A stretch of DNA of 64,000 nt from Phycisphaeraceae bacterium (GTDB lineage Bacteria > Planctomycetota > Phycisphaerae > Phycisphaerales > Phycisphaeraceae), in contig JADLFV010000080.1 in assembly GCA_020849625.1 (NCBI GenBank), positions 1 to 64,000 on the forward strand, read 5' to 3'. This document shows positions 1 through 8,505 of the stretch, in pieces (positions within the stretch are counted from its first letter, which is position 1; each line of letters starts with the position of its first letter). The notes beneath the pieces were generated by a model that saw only the letters and a program-made list of their open reading frames with translations, was not told the origin of the DNA and did not search any database. The position numbers and the translations under genes were made by a program.

Positions 1-384
1 CGGGGACATTGCCATCCAGTCGTAGTTCGGGGACCGCATCGGGGGCGGGGGTAGAAGTTTCACTTCCGGGGGCTGGGGTGCCACTTCCGGGAGCGGGGGT
101 TTCCTGGCGGAGGGCGGCGAGGCGCTGCTTGAGGTCGTTAGACAGGTTCTTTTCGCCGGCGGGTTCGGCGGGTTGATCCGTGGTGGCCGCCATCGGGCTG
201 GCGGGCGCGGTGACCGTCTGGTTGCTACTGGCGGCTGTGGGGGCGGCGTCACCACTTCCGGGGGTGGGCAGCGAGGCGATGGGGGCCGAGGGCTGATCGG
301 GCGAGTCCTGCCCGCTGTAATAGACCAGCACGATGACGCAAAGCACCGCGGCCACGATCAGAGAAATCTTGTACGAGCTTTTCA
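1..384 (-). CDS. Membrane-anchored Pro/Ala-rich protein, partial
   Basis: The reading frame starts at ATG 384 and runs off the window edge, so only about 128 N-terminal residues are visible. A purine-rich GGGAGG sits seven bases upstream of the ATG. Residues 1-6 are short and basic, residues 7-24 form one hydrophobic helix (ISLIVAAVLCVIVLVYYS), and the rest is low-complexity Pro/Ala/Ser/Thr with PTPGSG and PAPGSG units plus a charged stretch (KNLSNDLKQRLAALR). This is the layout of a single-pass protein with a periplasmic linker leading to a domain outside the window. I cannot name the function. Two exact copies and one variant of the CCCCCGGAA word described in the findings encode the PGS units. 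The gene is divergent from the STAS gene. Confidence 0.6.
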
Positions 385-519
385 TAAGATAGCCTCCCTG
401 CCGATGTAGATATCGTAACGGAGCCGGCCGCGGGGGCCAAGTGAACGGCCGATCTTGACACCCTCGTGCGGCGGCGATACGTTGCCCCTTGCACGGTAAC
501 GCTTTATGGAGAACGGTCC

Positions 520-882
520 ATGGCCGGTACGGAATCTCGACTGATCGTCAGCCAGGAAGAAGGCGGCGTCAGCCGCATCGGGTTCGTCGATCGCAACATT
601 CTGGAGGAGGCTGCCATCCAGCAGATCGGCGACGAGGTGGCTGCCATCATCGAACGTTCGACCGCCCCCAAGCTGCTGCTCAATTTCCAGAACGTCGAGC
701 ATCTTTCCTCGGCCGCCCTGGGCACGCTGATCACCATCAACAACAAAGTCAAACAACGCGGCGGACAACTGCGGCTGTGCTCCATCGATCCGCAGATCTA
801 CGAGGTGTTCGTCATCACCAAGCTCAACAAGCTTTTTCAGATCCTCGAGACACCTGAAGACGCCCTGGCGACTTTCAAGTGA
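520..882 (+). CDS. STAS-domain anti-sigma factor antagonist (RsbV/SpoIIAA-like)
   Basis: A 120-residue single STAS domain. In partner-switching systems such a protein, when dephosphorylated, binds a HATPase-type anti-sigma kinase. The hydrophobic strand KLLLNFQNVEHLSSAALGTL carries the conserved Ser-Ser/Ala region where phosphorylation occurs in this family. A GGAGA sequence lies seven bases before ATG 520, and I chose that start over an upstream in-frame ATG at 466 whose extra residues do not resemble the family. The HATPase gene follows after 32 bases, so the two are probably co-transcribed. A SpoIIE-type phosphatase, the usual third partner, lies at 61379. Confidence 0.88.
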   Translation: MAGTESRLIVSQEEGGVSRIGFVDRNILEEAAIQQIGDEVAAIIERSTAPKLLLNFQNVEHLSSAALGTLITINNKVKQRGGQLRLCSIDPQIYEVFVITKLNKLFQILETPEDALATFK

Positions 883-914
883 TCTGACCCGGAGCGCGGG
901 GCCTCAGCTGATTC

Positions 915-1343
915 ATGGGCGCTGCAGCGACAACCCGCATGGTGATCCCCAGCAGCCTGGATGAAATCTCGCGCGTGCAGGATGTCGTCCTGCGCGCCGT
1001 GCATAAGGCCGACTACGATCGCGATGCCGTCTTCGCCATCCGCCTGGCACTCGATGAGGCGCTGTCCAACGCCATCCGTCACGGCAACCACAACGACCCA
1101 TCCAAGCACGTCACCATCGAATACGCCATCACCGACAAGCAGGTGAAAATCTGCGTCCGCGACGAGGGCGAAGGCTTCCTGCCCGATTGCCTGCCCGATC
1201 CGACCACCAGGAAGAACCTCTCACGCCCCCACGGCCGCGGCGTCATGCTCATCCGCTCCTACATGACCAAAGTGACCTTCAGCGACTGCGGCCGTTGCCT
1301 GACCATGATCAAAACCCGCTCCTGCCGCAAGCCCAAAGGTTGA
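915..1343 (+). CDS. HATPase_c anti-sigma factor / serine kinase (RsbW-like)
   Basis: A 142-residue GHKL ATPase of the RsbW/SpoIIAB type. The N box (EALSNAIRHGN, residues 48-58), the G1 box (RDEGEGF, 82-88) and the G2 box (HGRGVMLI, 106-113) are all visible. The family phosphorylates STAS antagonists and sequesters a sigma factor or another output protein. It follows the STAS gene by 32 bases in the same direction. No strong ribosome binding site is seen, which fits translational coupling to the upstream gene. No sigma factor gene is adjacent, so the output target is unknown. Confidence 0.88.
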   Translation: MGAAATTRMVIPSSLDEISRVQDVVLRAVHKADYDRDAVFAIRLALDEALSNAIRHGNHNDPSKHVTIEYAITDKQVKICVRDEGEGFLPDCLPDPTTRKNLSRPHGRGVMLIRSYMTKVTFSDCGRCLTMIKTRSCRKPKG

Positions 1344-1432
1344 ATCTCTTCCCTGATCTGAGCTACGCTTTGCCCGTGCCTCGTGCCCATTCAAACCGCC
1401 GCCCTCCCTCGCCCCGCGATGGCAGCCTCACC

Positions 1433-1885
1433 GTGACGCTCACGCTGCAAACCTCCGACGTCCAGCCACCGCTGCGCCGCTGGCTATCCAGCAAGTTGCG
1501 ACAGGTTGCTGAACATGTCGGCCTTCGCCGCGGGCGCGTCAACCTGCTGATCCTCGACGATGCCGCCATGAGCGACCTGCACCGCCGCTACAAACACATG
1601 GCCGGGCCCACCGACGTGCTCAGCTTCGACCTGCGCGAGACGCCTAAGGATGAACTGGAAGCTGACATCGCCATTTGTCTCGATGAAGCCGTACGCCAGG
1701 CTGCACGCCGCGGGCACGAGACGCGCCGCGAAGCGCTGCTCTATGCCGTGCACGGCCTGCTGCACCTGTTGGGTGAAGATGACCACGAACCAGCCGCCCG
1801 CCGCCGCATGCACCAGCGCGAGGACCAACTGCTGGCTGCCATCGGCGTGGGCTCGACGTTCGCCCGTGGAGAAACCGCACCATGA
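1433..1885 (+). CDS. ybeY: Endoribonuclease YbeY (16S rRNA maturation)
   Basis: A zinc-dependent RNase of the UPF0054 family, involved in 16S rRNA 3' processing and ribosome quality control. The metal-binding signature HGLLHLLGEDDH is present, as is the preceding conserved stretch MAGPTDVLSFDL. The start is uncertain: GTG 1433 gives 150 residues, close to the family length, and GTG 1376 would add 19 residues of poor similarity. The frame stays open further upstream, overlapping the HATPase gene, but that part looks like shadow translation. The stop overlaps the start of the next gene (ATGA at 1882), so the two are translationally coupled, a common ybeY-CorC arrangement. Confidence 0.9.
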   Translation: MTLTLQTSDVQPPLRRWLSSKLRQVAEHVGLRRGRVNLLILDDAAMSDLHRRYKHMAGPTDVLSFDLRETPKDELEADIAICLDEAVRQAARRGHETRREALLYAVHGLLHLLGEDDHEPAARRRMHQREDQLLAAIGVGSTFARGETAP

Positions 1886-3153
1886 GCGCCGCCCTGTGGA
1901 TCGCCCTGGCCGCCAGCGCCGCGGTCTGCTATTTCGCCGCCCTCAACATGGCACTGAAGCGCTACAGCCGCTCACGCCTGGGCGATCTGTTGGATCAACG
2001 CAACCAGAGCTCGCGCATGACGGCCCTGCAGGAGCACACCACCGCTTACGTGCTGATGACCGGCGTCTTCCGTGCCGCGCTCAACCTGCTGGTGCTGCTG
2101 GCGGTGCTCTACGACATGGAGCATCGTCTGGGTGATGCCAGTCTGAGCCTGCGTTACGTGACCGCTTTTCTCATCGCCGCCGCCCTGGTCAGCGTCTTCG
2201 CCGTGGCCATCCCCACCAGTTGGAGCAATTACCTGGCCGAGCCGCTGCTGGCCCGATCGCTGCCGCTGCTGGCTGTGATGTTCGCTGCCCTGCGCCCGTT
2301 CGTCGCCGTCCTGCACCTGTTCGATCCGGTGATCCGGCGCATCAGCGGCGTGGACCTGGCCCAGCATGAGGAGAGCGAACTGAGCGACGAAGTGCTCACC
2401 GTGGTCGAGGATCGCGACATGGCCGGCGACGTGGACGAAACGCAGAAGCAGATGCTGGAAGCCGTCTTCGATCTGCCCGGCACCGACGTGGCTGAGGTGA
2501 TGACCCCGCGTACCGATGTGCAGGGCATCGATGTCAACAGCACGCTCGAACAGGTCAAGCAGGAAGTGCAGGCTTTCGGGCACAGCCGCATCCCGGTGTA
2601 CGAGGAAAGCCTCGATCACGTGGTGGGCATTCTCTACGTCAAAGACCTGATTCCGTTTGTGGGCGGCCAGGAGCAGTTCGATCTGCGCCGCGTGCTGCGC
2701 GAGCCGTTCTTCGTGCCCGCCAGCAAAAAAGTACACGAGCTGCTGGCCGAGTTCAAAACGCGCAAGGTGCACGTGGCGGTCGTACTCGATGAGTACGGCG
2801 GCACGGCGGGGCTGGTCAGCATCGAGGACGTACTGGAGGAGATCGTCGGCGACATCCAGGACGAATACGAACACAGCGAGACCGAGCCCGGCCTCGAACG
2901 CATCGATGACTACAGCTTCGAGGTTGACGGCCGGCTGCGCATAGACCAGCTCAACGATGAACTGGACCTGCACTTGCCGGAAAACGACGACTACGACACC
3001 ATCGGCGGGTTCGTCGTCAGCACCCTCGGCCGCATCCCCGACAGCGGCGAACACTTCGAGGCCGACGGCTGCATGTTCATCGTCACCGCGGCCGAACGCA
3101 CGAAAGTCACGCGGGTGCGGGTGGAGAAAATCGTGGCCACCAGCGAAGAATGA
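1882..3153 (+). CDS. CNNM/CorC-HlyC family CBS-pair membrane protein
   Basis: A 423-residue protein with an N-terminal DUF21/CNNM membrane part of several helices (roughly residues 1-150). It is followed by a pair of CBS domains (about 190-320), including the segments EVMTPRTDVQGID and FGHSRIPVYEESLDHVVGIL, and a C-terminal CorC_HlyC transporter-associated domain (about 335-415). Homologues are linked to magnesium or cobalt homeostasis; the substrate here is not visible from sequence. The start codon overlaps the ybeY stop by four bases. An inverted repeat follows the stop. Confidence 0.9.
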   Translation: MSAALWIALAASAAVCYFAALNMALKRYSRSRLGDLLDQRNQSSRMTALQEHTTAYVLMTGVFRAALNLLVLLAVLYDMEHRLGDASLSLRYVTAFLIAAALVSVFAVAIPTSWSNYLAEPLLARSLPLLAVMFAALRPFVAVLHLFDPVIRRISGVDLAQHEESELSDEVLTVVEDRDMAGDVDETQKQMLEAVFDLPGTDVAEVMTPRTDVQGIDVNSTLEQVKQEVQAFGHSRIPVYEESLDHVVGILYVKDLIPFVGGQEQFDLRRVLREPFFVPASKKVHELLAEFKTRKVHVAVVLDEYGGTAGLVSIEDVLEEIVGDIQDEYEHSETEPGLERIDDYSFEVDGRLRIDQLNDELDLHLPENDDYDTIGGFVVSTLGRIPDSGEHFEADGCMFIVTAAERTKVTRVRVEKIVATSEE

Positions 3154-3169
3154 CGCGCGGCAGGGCTGC

Positions 3170-3273
3170 GAATGACGAATGACGAAATTCGAATGACGAA
3201 TGCTTCAGGTTTCTTCATTCGTCATTGGAACATTCGTCATTGTTTCGAATTTCGAATTTCGTCATTCGAATTT
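3170..3273 (+). repeat. Word-iterated inverted repeat (GAATGACGAAT family)
   Basis: The left arm (3170-3201) iterates GAATGACGAAT. The right arm (about 3215-3273) iterates its complement ATTCGTCATT and ends in TTCGAATTTC units. The whole could fold into a long imperfect hairpin. It fills the gap between the CorC-type gene and cysS, which run in the same direction. It may act as a terminator or mRNA stabiliser, but its unit is unrelated in sequence to the other intergenic hairpins in this window. Confidence 0.8.
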
Positions 3274-3292
3274 CCCCCTGTATCATGGGGCC

Positions 3293-4780
3293 ATGCCTCA
3301 ACTTCGTTTCCACAACACCCTGACCGGCCGCGTGGAGCCGTTCCAGCCGATCGAGCCCGGCAAAGTCTCGATGTACAACTGCGGACCGACGGTTTATGAC
3401 TTCGCTCACATCGGCAACTTCCGCGCCTTTCTCATGGCGGACCTGCTGCGCCGCACCCTCGAACTTTCCGGCCTCAAGGTCCACCAGGTGATGAACATCA
3501 CCGACGTCGGGCACATGACCCAGGACGACTTGGCTGACGGCGGCGGCGAAGACAAAATGCAGGCCGCCGCCCGGCGCCTCAAGGAAGCCAAAAAGTCCGG
3601 CCAAGCGCCCGTTGACAATCCCGATGACCCTTACCAGGTCGCTGAATACTTCATCCACGCCTTCCTCGAGGACGCCAAGGCCCTGCGCCTGAAAATCGCG
3701 GACGACCCCCGGAATGACAAAGGCATTCCGCAGAACATGCCCCGCGCCACCGAGCACGTCGGACGCATGATCGAAATCATCCTCCGCCTGGTCGAGAACG
3801 GCCACGCCTACCGCGCTTCCGACGGCTGCGTCTATTACGACGTGCAGTCCTTCCCCGACTATGGCAAACTCTCCGGTAACACGCTCGACAAACTGCGCGG
3901 CGGGGCAGGCGGCCGCGTGCAGGATGAGCACCAGGCCGTCAAGAAACATCCCGCCGACTTCCTGCTCTGGAAACCCGACCCCACGCACATCATGAAGTGG
4001 GACCCCCGGAAGTGGGAAGCACCCTGGGGCGTCGGCTATCCCGGCTGGCACATCGAGTGCTCCGCCATGGCCCGCACGGCGCTGGGCCGCGATGTGATCG
4101 ACATCCACACCGGCGGCGAAGACAACATCTTCCCCCACCACGAATGCGAAATCGCCCAGTCCCGCGGGGCAACCGGGCAACCCGCTTTCGCACGGCTATG
4201 GCTGCACACCCGCTTCCTGCGCGTCGAAGGCGAGAAGATGTCCAAGAGCAAAGGCAACTTCTTTACCGTGCGCGACGTGCTGGATGGCCGCATCACCGGC
4301 AGACAGGTGGACCCCGCCGTGCTGCGCTACGAACTGCTCAAGACGCACTACCGCAAAAATGCCGACTTTACGCGCAAGGGTCTGGAAGATTCCGCCAGTG
4401 CCATCCGTCGCCTGCGCGAAGCCGCAAGCGGCGATAACGTGACGCCCGTTGCCATCGATCATCCCGACGTGCAGGCGTTCTTTGAACCGTTGGCAGACGA
4501 CTTGAACATCGCCGGCGCGTTGGCAGTCGTTTTCGAGCGCATGCAGAAGGCTGACGACCAACTTCCGGGTGTGCTGCGCCGCATCGATGATGTGCTGGGC
4601 GTGTTGCCGACGTCGCAGGCCGATGACTCGGACGCCACTGCGTTGTGCAAGCAACTTGACGCCGCCCGCGCCGCCAGGGACTTCGCCGCCGCCGACGCCA
4701 TTCGCAAGCAGCTCATCGAAGCCGGCTACGACGTCAAGACCACCAAGGACGGCACGGTAGCCACCAAAAAACTGGCGTGA
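3293..4780 (+). CDS. cysS: Cysteinyl-tRNA synthetase
   Basis: A class I aminoacyl-tRNA synthetase of 495 residues that charges tRNA-Cys in the cytoplasm. The zinc ligand Cys30 ([10 protein letters not shown]), the HIGH signature as HIGN (39-42) and the KMSKSKGN signature near residue 315 are present, together with [16 protein letters not shown] chose ATG 3293 because the protein then begins MPQLRFHNT, as usual. ATG 3284 is in frame three codons earlier, and the frame open to 3200 is translated repeat. Two copies of the CCCCCGGAA word lie in the gene (3706, 4003). Confidence 0.96.
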   Translation: MPQLRFHNTLTGRVEPFQPIEPGKVSMYNCGPTVYDFAHIGNFRAFLMADLLRRTLELSGLKVHQVMNITDVGHMTQDDLADGGGEDKMQAAARRLKEAKKSGQAPVDNPDDPYQVAEYFIHAFLEDAKALRLKIADDPRNDKGIPQNMPRATEHVGRMIEIILRLVENGHAYRASDGCVYYDVQSFPDYGKLSGNTLDKLRGGAGGRVQDEHQAVKKHPADFLLWKPDPTHIMKWDPRKWEAPWGVGYPGWHIECSAMARTALGRDVIDIHTGGEDNIFPHHECEIAQSRGATGQPAFARLWLHTRFLRVEGEKMSKSKGNFFTVRDVLDGRITGRQVDPAVLRYELLKTHYRKNADFTRKGLEDSASAIRRLREAASGDNVTPVAIDHPDVQAFFEPLADDLNIAGALAVVFERMQKADDQLPGVLRRIDDVLGVLPTSQADDSDATALCKQLDAARAARDFAAADAIRKQLIEAGYDVKTTKDGTVATKKLA

Positions 4781-4785
4781 TGCTG

Positions 4786-4902
4786 CCCCCTCTCCCCTTG
4801 GGAGAGGGTTGGGGTGAGGGCCGAAGTCCCTGTGCGCTCACCCGCATACACCGTATGAGTTATTCCGCCCTCACCCTGCCCTCTCCCAGGGGGAGAGGGT
4901 TC
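4786..4902 (+). repeat. MITE-like inverted repeat, copy 1 (CCCTCTCCC arms)
   Basis: Each arm is about 40 bases and is itself a small hairpin (CTCTCCCC..GGGAGAGG). The arms continue as TTGGGGTGAGGGC and GCCCTCACCCTGCCC and surround an unrelated core of about 38 bases. It starts five bases after the cysS stop and ends just before the convergent AraC gene, so it can terminate transcription from both sides. A second copy lies at 59821-59939 in inverted orientation. Confidence 0.85.
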
Positions 4903-4914
4903 TAAAAATGTCAT

Positions 4915-5730
4915 TCACCGTCGCAGCGCACCCGGTGGTCCGCCGGTGGTGGTGCGCACATGGCGGGCCATGGTGTGCAGGCTGGCGTAGCCGGATTGTC
5001 GCGCCACTTCGCTCAGCGGCAGATCGGTGTGTGACAGCAGATCGATGGCACGGTTCAAACGAGCCTTCGACAGATACGCCGCGGGCGGTTGCCCCGTGGT
5101 TTGATGAAAAACGCGCGTCAGGTGTTCGCGTGTGCAGCCGTGCTCGGCCGCCACATCCTTGAGTGACCACGGCCGACACGGCTCGCGCAGCAAGCGCCCC
5201 ACCGCTGCCTCCACCGGCGTCAGGTTCGCCGCCCGGCTTTTCTCACCGGCCTTATCCAATTCCATCACAAAACGGTGCACCGCTTCGTCCTGCTCCAGCA
5301 ACGTGTGCTGATCGCGCTGCTGGGCCAGCGTGAGCAATCGATCGAAACAGCGGCGCAGCGCCGAGCGCCCCGTATCGGCCATCGACCCGAACTGCCGGCG
5401 ATGTTCATTGATGCGTTCGAGCAAGCCAGGCCCTTCCAGGCAGCACCAGGCGCAACGGTAAATGCCCTGCCGCTTGTCGGGCAATTGGTACGACGTCGGC
5501 TCACCGTAGGCAAACAACAGCAACTGACCCGGGCCTACGATGTGCTGGCGCCCCTCTGTGTCTTCAAATTGCAGTTTCCCCTCCAGCGTCAACTGGGCGA
5601 CCACGGTGCCCGCCGGACTGCGATCCCGGTTATCGTAACCGTAGGTCGCGCGCGGCCGCACAATCTGATCGGTCATGAAAGGCCCGACCAGCCAGAGCAC
5701 CCTCGGATTGATCGCCGCCAGATCGGCCAT
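4915..5730 (-). CDS. AraC-family transcriptional regulator
   Basis: A 271-residue regulator. The N-terminal part (about 1-150) resembles the cupin-like sugar-sensing domain of AraC proteins (VGPGQLLLFAYGEPTSYQLP). The C-terminal 100 residues hold the two helix-turn-helix units (WSLKDVAAEHGCTREHLTRV and LPLSEVARQSGYASLHTMAR). It is divergent from the GH4 glycosidase, separated by 99 bases containing a promoter, so it probably controls that gene in response to a sugar. This target is inferred from position only. Confidence 0.88.
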   Translation of the reverse strand: MADLAAINPRVLWLVGPFMTDQIVRPRATYGYDNRDRSPAGTVVAQLTLEGKLQFEDTEGRQHIVGPGQLLLFAYGEPTSYQLPDKRQGIYRCAWCCLEGPGLLERINEHRRQFGSMADTGRSALRRCFDRLLTLAQQRDQHTLLEQDEAVHRFVMELDKAGEKSRAANLTPVEAAVGRLLREPCRPWSLKDVAAEHGCTREHLTRVFHQTTGQPPAAYLSKARLNRAIDLLSHTDLPLSEVARQSGYASLHTMARHVRTTTGGPPGALRR

Positions 5731-5757
5731 GTCAAATATTGTACGCTTTTATGACTT

Positions 5758-5784
5758 TTGCATCCACTGTTTCCACGGTATAAT
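5758..5784 (+). promoter_or_regulatory. Candidate sigma70-type promoter of the GH4 gene
   Basis: TTGCAT (5758-5763) and TATAAT (5779-5784) are separated by 15 bases. This is short, as expected for an activator-dependent promoter. A TGATATCA palindrome lies downstream in the leader. Confidence 0.5.
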
Positions 5785-5829
5785 GAAAACCCTGCCTGAA
5801 GTGATATCACAATTTGTACGAGGATTGTC

Positions 5830-7320
5830 ATGACCGCCGCCCCCACCAAGCCCCAGGGCCACGCCGCCCATACCCAGAACGCCGACCGCACCATGAGCCT
5901 GCCCGGCCGCTTCCTGCGCCCCATCAAGATCACCATGCTCGGGGCCGGGTCCATGTTCACCCCGCGCCTGCTCAACGACCTGCTGCACATCGACGGCGCC
6001 GACAAGGGCCAGATCGCCCTGGTCGATGTCGATACCCATCGCCTGGAAACCATGCATAAGCTCATCCAGCAGATGCTCGATCAGCGCGGCAAAAGCGGCT
6101 GGTCGGTCACCGCATCCACCGACCGCACGCAAGTGATGGCTGACAGCGATTACCTGGTCTGCTGCGTCGAGGTCAGCGGCGTCGAGTGCGTGGCGTTCGA
6201 CAATGACATACCGCTGAAGTACGGCATCGATCAGTGCATCGGCGACACCATTGGGCCCGGCGGGCTGTTCAAAGCCCTGCGCACGGTGCCGGTGTTCCTG
6301 GACATTCTCACCGACGCTGAGCGCCTGTGCCCCAGGGCGTGGATGCTCAACTACACCAACCCCATGAACATCATGTGCCTGGCCGCCGGGCGCAGCCGCC
6401 GCATTCCCGTCGTCGGTTTGTGTCACTCGGTGCAGGGCACCAGTCACAAACTGGCCAAGCGGGCCGGCGTGCCCATCGAGGAAGTCACCTGGCAGTGCGC
6501 GGGCATCAATCACCTGGCGTGGTTCACGCAGTTCGAGCACCTGGGGCGCGACCTGTATCCGGTGCTGATGGAAAAAGCGCGCAAGGACCTGGCCGGCAAC
6601 CTGGTCGATCCGGAAGACAAAGACCTGGTGCGCAAGGAAATGATGCTGCAGATGGGCGCGTTCATCACCGAATCCAGCGGGCACCTGAGCGAATACCTGC
6701 CTTACTTCCGCCCCCGCAAGCAGGAGATCGAGCGTTATTGCCGCGAGCGCTACGACGGCGAATCGCGATTCTATGCCAGCAACTGGCCGCAGTGGCGCAA
6801 GGATGCTGACAACCAGCGGCAGGAAATGCTTGACGGCAATCGCCCCAGCCAATGGGACCGCTCGTGGGAATACGCATCCTGGATCATCGAGGCCCGCGAA
6901 AAAGACTCACCCTGCCGCATCCACGGCAACGTGATGAACTTCGCCCCCGGAAGTACATTCAACTCTTCCGGGGGCGGCGGAGGCCGGTTCACCGGCCGTC
7001 CAATTCTCGGAGAAGCCGGCAAACTCATCACCAATCTTCCCGGCGACGGCTGCGTGGAAGTCGCCTGCATGGTCGATCGCAGCGGCATTCACCCCACGCG
7101 CTACGGCGCATTGCCGCCGCAGATGGCCCACCTGTGCGCCGCGAACATGGCCGTGTTCGACCTGGCCGCCACCGCCTGCATCGAACGCAGCAAGGAAGCT
7201 GCGATTCACGCCCTGATGTTGGACCCGCTGACCGCCGCCTGCTGCACGCCCGCCCGGATCCGCGCCATGGCCGAGGAATTGTTCGCCGCCGAAGCCAGGT
7301 TCCTGCCGGGTTACAAGTAA
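5830..7320 (+). CDS. Glycoside hydrolase family 4 (alpha-galactosidase/alpha-glucosidase-like)
   Basis: A 496-residue NAD- and metal-dependent GH4 enzyme, a family that cleaves glycosides by an oxidation-elimination route in the cytoplasm. The Rossmann segment KITMLGAGSMFTPRLLND, the NAD-ribose acidic strand ALVDVD, NYTNPMN, the metal ligand region VGLCHSVQG and GINHLAWF are all visible. ATG 5830 has an ACGAGG upstream; an alternative start at 5893 would remove 21 non-conserved residues. Substrate specificity cannot be read from sequence. A perfect 12-base inverted repeat built of two CCCCCGGAA words lies in the coding region at 6942-6976. A 70-base copy of the gene's 3' end recurs at 8288-8357. 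Confidence 0.9.
   Translation: MTAAPTKPQGHAAHTQNADRTMSLPGRFLRPIKITMLGAGSMFTPRLLNDLLHIDGADKGQIALVDVDTHRLETMHKLIQQMLDQRGKSGWSVTASTDRTQVMADSDYLVCCVEVSGVECVAFDNDIPLKYGIDQCIGDTIGPGGLFKALRTVPVFLDILTDAERLCPRAWMLNYTNPMNIMCLAAGRSRRIPVVGLCHSVQGTSHKLAKRAGVPIEEVTWQCAGINHLAWFTQFEHLGRDLYPVLMEKARKDLAGNLVDPEDKDLVRKEMMLQMGAFITESSGHLSEYLPYFRPRKQEIERYCRERYDGESRFYASNWPQWRKDADNQRQEMLDGNRPSQWDRSWEYASWIIEAREKDSPCRIHGNVMNFAPGSTFNSSGGGGGRFTGRPILGEAGKLITNLPGDGCVEVACMVDRSGIHPTRYGALPPQMAHLCAANMAVFDLAATACIERSKEAAIHALMLDPLTAACCTPARIRAMAEELFAAEARFLPGYK
6942..6976 (+). repeat. Perfect 12-bp inverted repeat inside the GH4 gene
   Basis: CGCCCCCGGAAG (6942-6953) and CTTCCGGGGGCG (6965-6976) are separated by 11 bases. Both arms contain the recurrent CCCCCGGAA word. 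They encode a Ser/Gly-rich loop in the glycosidase. Confidence 0.9.
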
Positions 7321-7359
7321 GACGATCCCTGCGGTGAACCCGAGAAACACGACAGGCGT

Positions 7360-8265
7360 ATGGATGGGCACATGACCACCCTGCGCACTGGCCGATCTCG
7401 TCTGCGCCGTCTTCTGCGTTGGTTCTTACTGACCAGTTTCATCCTTACCCTGTCGGTGATGGTGGCCGCGATCTTCGTCGGCGGACGACTACTTGCCCCA
7501 GCCCATCAGGACATCGGCCCATCACCGGATGATTTACCGTGCGAAACAGTGGCGATTGCTAGTCAATCGGGCTCGACACTGGCCGGCTGGTTCGCCGATC
7601 CACAGCAGGGCCGCGGCACCGTGGTGCTGCTGCATCCGATCCGCGGCAATCGCCTGTCCATGCTCGACCGGGCGCGATTCCTGCATCAGGCCGGCTACGC
7701 CGTGCTATTGATCGACCTGCAGGCCCACGGCCAAAGCCCCGGCCGACACATCACCGCCGGCTACCTCGAACGTCTCGACGCCCAGGCCGCCGTGACGTAT
7801 GCCCATCAGCGCCGGCCCCACGAGCCGGTGGCCGTCATCGGCTGGTCGCTGGGCGGCGCTGCCGCGCTGCTCGCCTCACCACTGGACATCGACGCCCTGG
7901 TGCTTGAAGCGGTCTATCCAACCATCGAGCAGGCAGTGAACAATCGCGTGCGCATGCGACTTGGGCCGTTTTCACCGATCGCTGCGCAGCTTCTGCTGGT
8001 GCAGTTCAGGCCTCGTCTGGGCATCGATTGTGACGAACTGCACCCCATCGATCACGTGGCCGACGTCGGCTGTCCGTTGTTGATCATGGCCGGCAGCGCC
8101 GATCGCCACACACCGCTTTCCGAAATGCAAAGCCTGTTCACTGCAGCGACGGAGCCCAAACATCTGGTGATTTTTCAGGGCGCCACCCACGAAAATCTGC
8201 TGGCCAGAGATGGGCCATGCTACCAGACAGCCGTGCTCGATTTCCTGGAGCAGTCCATGAACTGA
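7360..8265 (+). CDS. Alpha/beta hydrolase, membrane-anchored
   Basis: A 301-residue protein with an N-terminal transmembrane helix (about residues 18-42) followed by an alpha/beta hydrolase fold. The nucleophile elbow GWSLGG, the acid region MAGSADRHTP and the catalytic histidine region GATHENLL are in the expected order. The catalytic domain should lie outside the cytoplasmic membrane. An in-frame ATG at 7372 is a second possible start. The gene sits between the GH4 gene and a duplicated fragment of the GH4 3' end, so it may have entered during a local rearrangement. The substrate is unknown. Confidence 0.8.
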   Translation: MDGHMTTLRTGRSRLRRLLRWFLLTSFILTLSVMVAAIFVGGRLLAPAHQDIGPSPDDLPCETVAIASQSGSTLAGWFADPQQGRGTVVLLHPIRGNRLSMLDRARFLHQAGYAVLLIDLQAHGQSPGRHITAGYLERLDAQAAVTYAHQRRPHEPVAVIGWSLGGAAALLASPLDIDALVLEAVYPTIEQAVNNRVRMRLGPFSPIAAQLLLVQFRPRLGIDCDELHPIDHVADVGCPLLIMAGSADRHTPLSEMQSLFTAATEPKHLVIFQGATHENLLARDGPCYQTAVLDFLEQSMN

Positions 8266-8282
8266 ACAGTCGCAGATGGACT

Positions 8283-8357
8283 CACCCCGCCCGGATCCGC
8301 GCCATGGCCGAGGAACTGTTTACGGCCGAGGCCAAGTTCCTGCCGAGTTTTGCCTGA
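8283..8357 (+). pseudogene. Fragment duplicating the GH4 gene 3' end
   Basis: Positions 8288-8357 align without gaps to 7251-7320, the last 70 bases of the GH4 gene, with a perfectly identical stretch at the start. The translation ARIRAMAEELFTAEAKFLPS matches ARIRAMAEELFAAEARFLPG and ends in TGA at the same position. Most differences after the identical stretch are at third positions or conservative, which suggests the fragment came from a diverged GH4 paralogue and not from a recent copying error. No start or other GH4 sequence precedes it. Confidence 0.8.
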
Positions 8358-8505
8358 AGTTCATCGGGTTGTGCAGGATGACAGGATTTAAAATAGCCCG
8401 CAGGACGCGCTGGCGCAGTGACGCGGAGCGGAAGAAACTATAATTCCATTCTCAGCGTTCTTTTTTTCTCTGCTTCAGTGCGTTATGGTCTTGTCGGTGA
8501 ATCCC

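Noticed and set aside
61-98. The CCCCCGGAA words as simple codon bias for Pro-Gly-Ser linkers
   Set aside because: This fits the first gene, but elsewhere the word is read in other frames (DPRK, PPEQ, TSGG), in both orientations and inside conserved enzymes, so a linker-codon explanation is not enough.
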